Source of the DNA: Bacillota bacterium
GTDB taxonomy: Bacteria; Bacillota; Dethiobacteria; DTU022
Length of the DNA stretch: 6,483 nucleotides
NCBI GenBank assembly: GCA_012510305.1
Contig: JAAZIE010000381.1
Span: 1-6,483 of the forward strand
Reading direction: 5' to 3'
Made by a program: the position numbers and the translations under genes. The notes below the pieces were generated by a model. It made no database searches. It was not told the origin of the DNA and was given only the letters and a program-made list of their open reading frames with translations. Shown here one piece after another: positions 6,003 through 6,483 of this stretch (within the stretch, counting starts at the first letter, position 1; each line of letters begins with the position of its first letter).

Positions 6003-6483
6003 TTACTGCTGCTGTGGAATGGGGACTGCGCTGTCCACCACACGCTCGGCACACTTTCCATCGCTATACCGGTGAAAGAGCCCCCTTGCAAAACGGTAAC
6101 CGGGTGCAAGCCCGGGATGCTGCTCTCCGCTGACCAGCTCTCCCAGGGCCGCTTCCAGCTCCGTGTAAGTGTACACCTTGGTTCCCGGGTATAGTTCGAC
6201 CAGATCCCATAAGAATCCTCTTTTTTTACTGTAATCCTGCAGATCATACCAGTAGGCCAGAAGAGGCCTTCCCGTAAGGAGAAAATCAAGCCCGATCGAT
6301 GAATAATCGGTTACCAGTATGGCTGTATTCTTTAAAAGCACCTCCGTTTCGGGGTACCTTTCAGACCCCAGGTTCAAAAAGGCGCTGCTGCTGTAAAGTT
6401 TTTTAAATTTAAGCTCGTCTTTCTTGTGCAGGCGCAGGCCCAGCACGTGGTTGTTTTTGTTGAGGATGCGGGCCAGCCTGTCG
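6003..6483 (-). CDS. CDP-glycerol glycerophosphotransferase-like protein, C-terminal part (cut by window edge)
   Basis: The visible 159 residues are the C-terminal part of a Glyphos_transf (TagB/TagF-type) enzyme. These act at the cytoplasmic membrane face and transfer glycerol phosphate (or a related polyol phosphate) from CDP-glycerol to a growing teichoic-acid-like polymer. The reading frame is open from the window edge to a TAA at 6003-6005. The fragment shows a LRLHK segment (residues 16-20), which matches the conserved His-containing strand. It also shows the hallmark VTDYSSIGLDF (57-67), then TGRPLLAYWYDLQDY, and a closing FHRYSDGKCAERVVDSA typical of the family's C-terminus. A GTG at 6446 could be mistaken for a start, but the frame continues upstream with matching family sequence, so the gene begins outside the window. 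It is the first visible gene of the operon and suggests that its neighbours work on a surface polymer. The family call is firm; the exact polymer is unknown. Confidence 0.88.
   Translation of the reverse strand, partial: DRLARILNKNNHVLGLRLHKKDELKFKKLYSSSAFLNLGSERYPETEVLLKNTAILVTDYSSIGLDFLLTGRPLLAYWYDLQDYSKKRGFLWDLVELYPGTKVYTYTELEAALGELVSGEQHPGLAPGYRFARGLFHRYSDGKCAERVVDSAVPIPQQQ

Noticed and set aside
5960..6289. 109-codon minus-strand frame overlapping the transferase gene
   Set aside because: It is a frame shadow of the glycerophosphotransferase-like gene, whose frame carries the VTDYSS and other family motifs; no separate support.
6003..6446. Complete small gene starting at GTG 6446
   Set aside because: The frame stays open to the window edge with family-like sequence upstream, and the product lacks most of a glycerophosphotransferase, so it is a fragment cut by the window.
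1..6483. tRNA, rRNA, CRISPR, insertion sequence or promoter elements
   Set aside because: No cloverleaf-like segments, regular short repeats, transposase motifs or convincing -35/-10 pairs were seen; the only gap over 50 bp is 5907-6002.

Overview
The window reads as part of one minus-strand operon, transcribed from high to low coordinates, probably from a Gram-positive bacterium of the Firmicutes (perhaps a moderately GC-rich clostridial or Peptococcaceae-like lineage). This assignment is an inference. It rests on a CDP-glycerol/teichoic-acid-type transferase, strong purine-rich Shine-Dalgarno sites and tight gene packing. There is no taxonomic marker in the window.

Layout in transcription order. 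(1) 6003-6483: the C-terminal 159 residues of a CDP-glycerol:poly(glycerophosphate) glycerophosphotransferase-like protein, cut by the window edge. (2) 5907-6002: a 96-bp gap holding a nested inverted repeat just upstream of a ribosome binding site. (3) 3108-5906: a 932-aa acylphosphatase-like/ATP-grasp protein, with the start placed at 5906 rather than 5960. (4) 267-3095: a 942-aa paralog of the same architecture, whose Shine-Dalgarno overlaps the previous stop codon. (5) 1-263: the first 87 residues of a third paralog, which begins 3 bp after the previous stop and runs off the window. No RNA genes, mobile elements or CRISPR arrays were seen. Almost all of the window is coding.

The two complete proteins share an unusual plan. 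A short basic, aromatic N-terminus is followed by an acylphosphatase-like domain, then an ATP-grasp ligase domain resembling those of cyanophycin synthetase (CphA) and GshF. After that comes a second acylphosphatase-like domain and a second, decayed ATP-grasp domain. Each protein is therefore an internal duplication, and the gene itself is repeated at least three times in tandem. The first ATP-grasp copy keeps its nucleotide and metal residues. The second has lost the key Lys, the glycine-rich loop and the metal-binding Asp/Glu/Asn. None of the five acylphosphatase-like domains visible here has an intact catalytic Arg plus Asn pair.

Together with the glycerophosphotransferase, the set looks like a cell-envelope polymer locus in which ATP-dependent carboxylate-amine ligases modify or build an amino-acid-containing surface component. 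The substrate cannot be read from the sequence. The multi-copy, half-pseudoenzyme AcP-like/ATP-grasp array is the most promising candidate for an uncharacterised system here.
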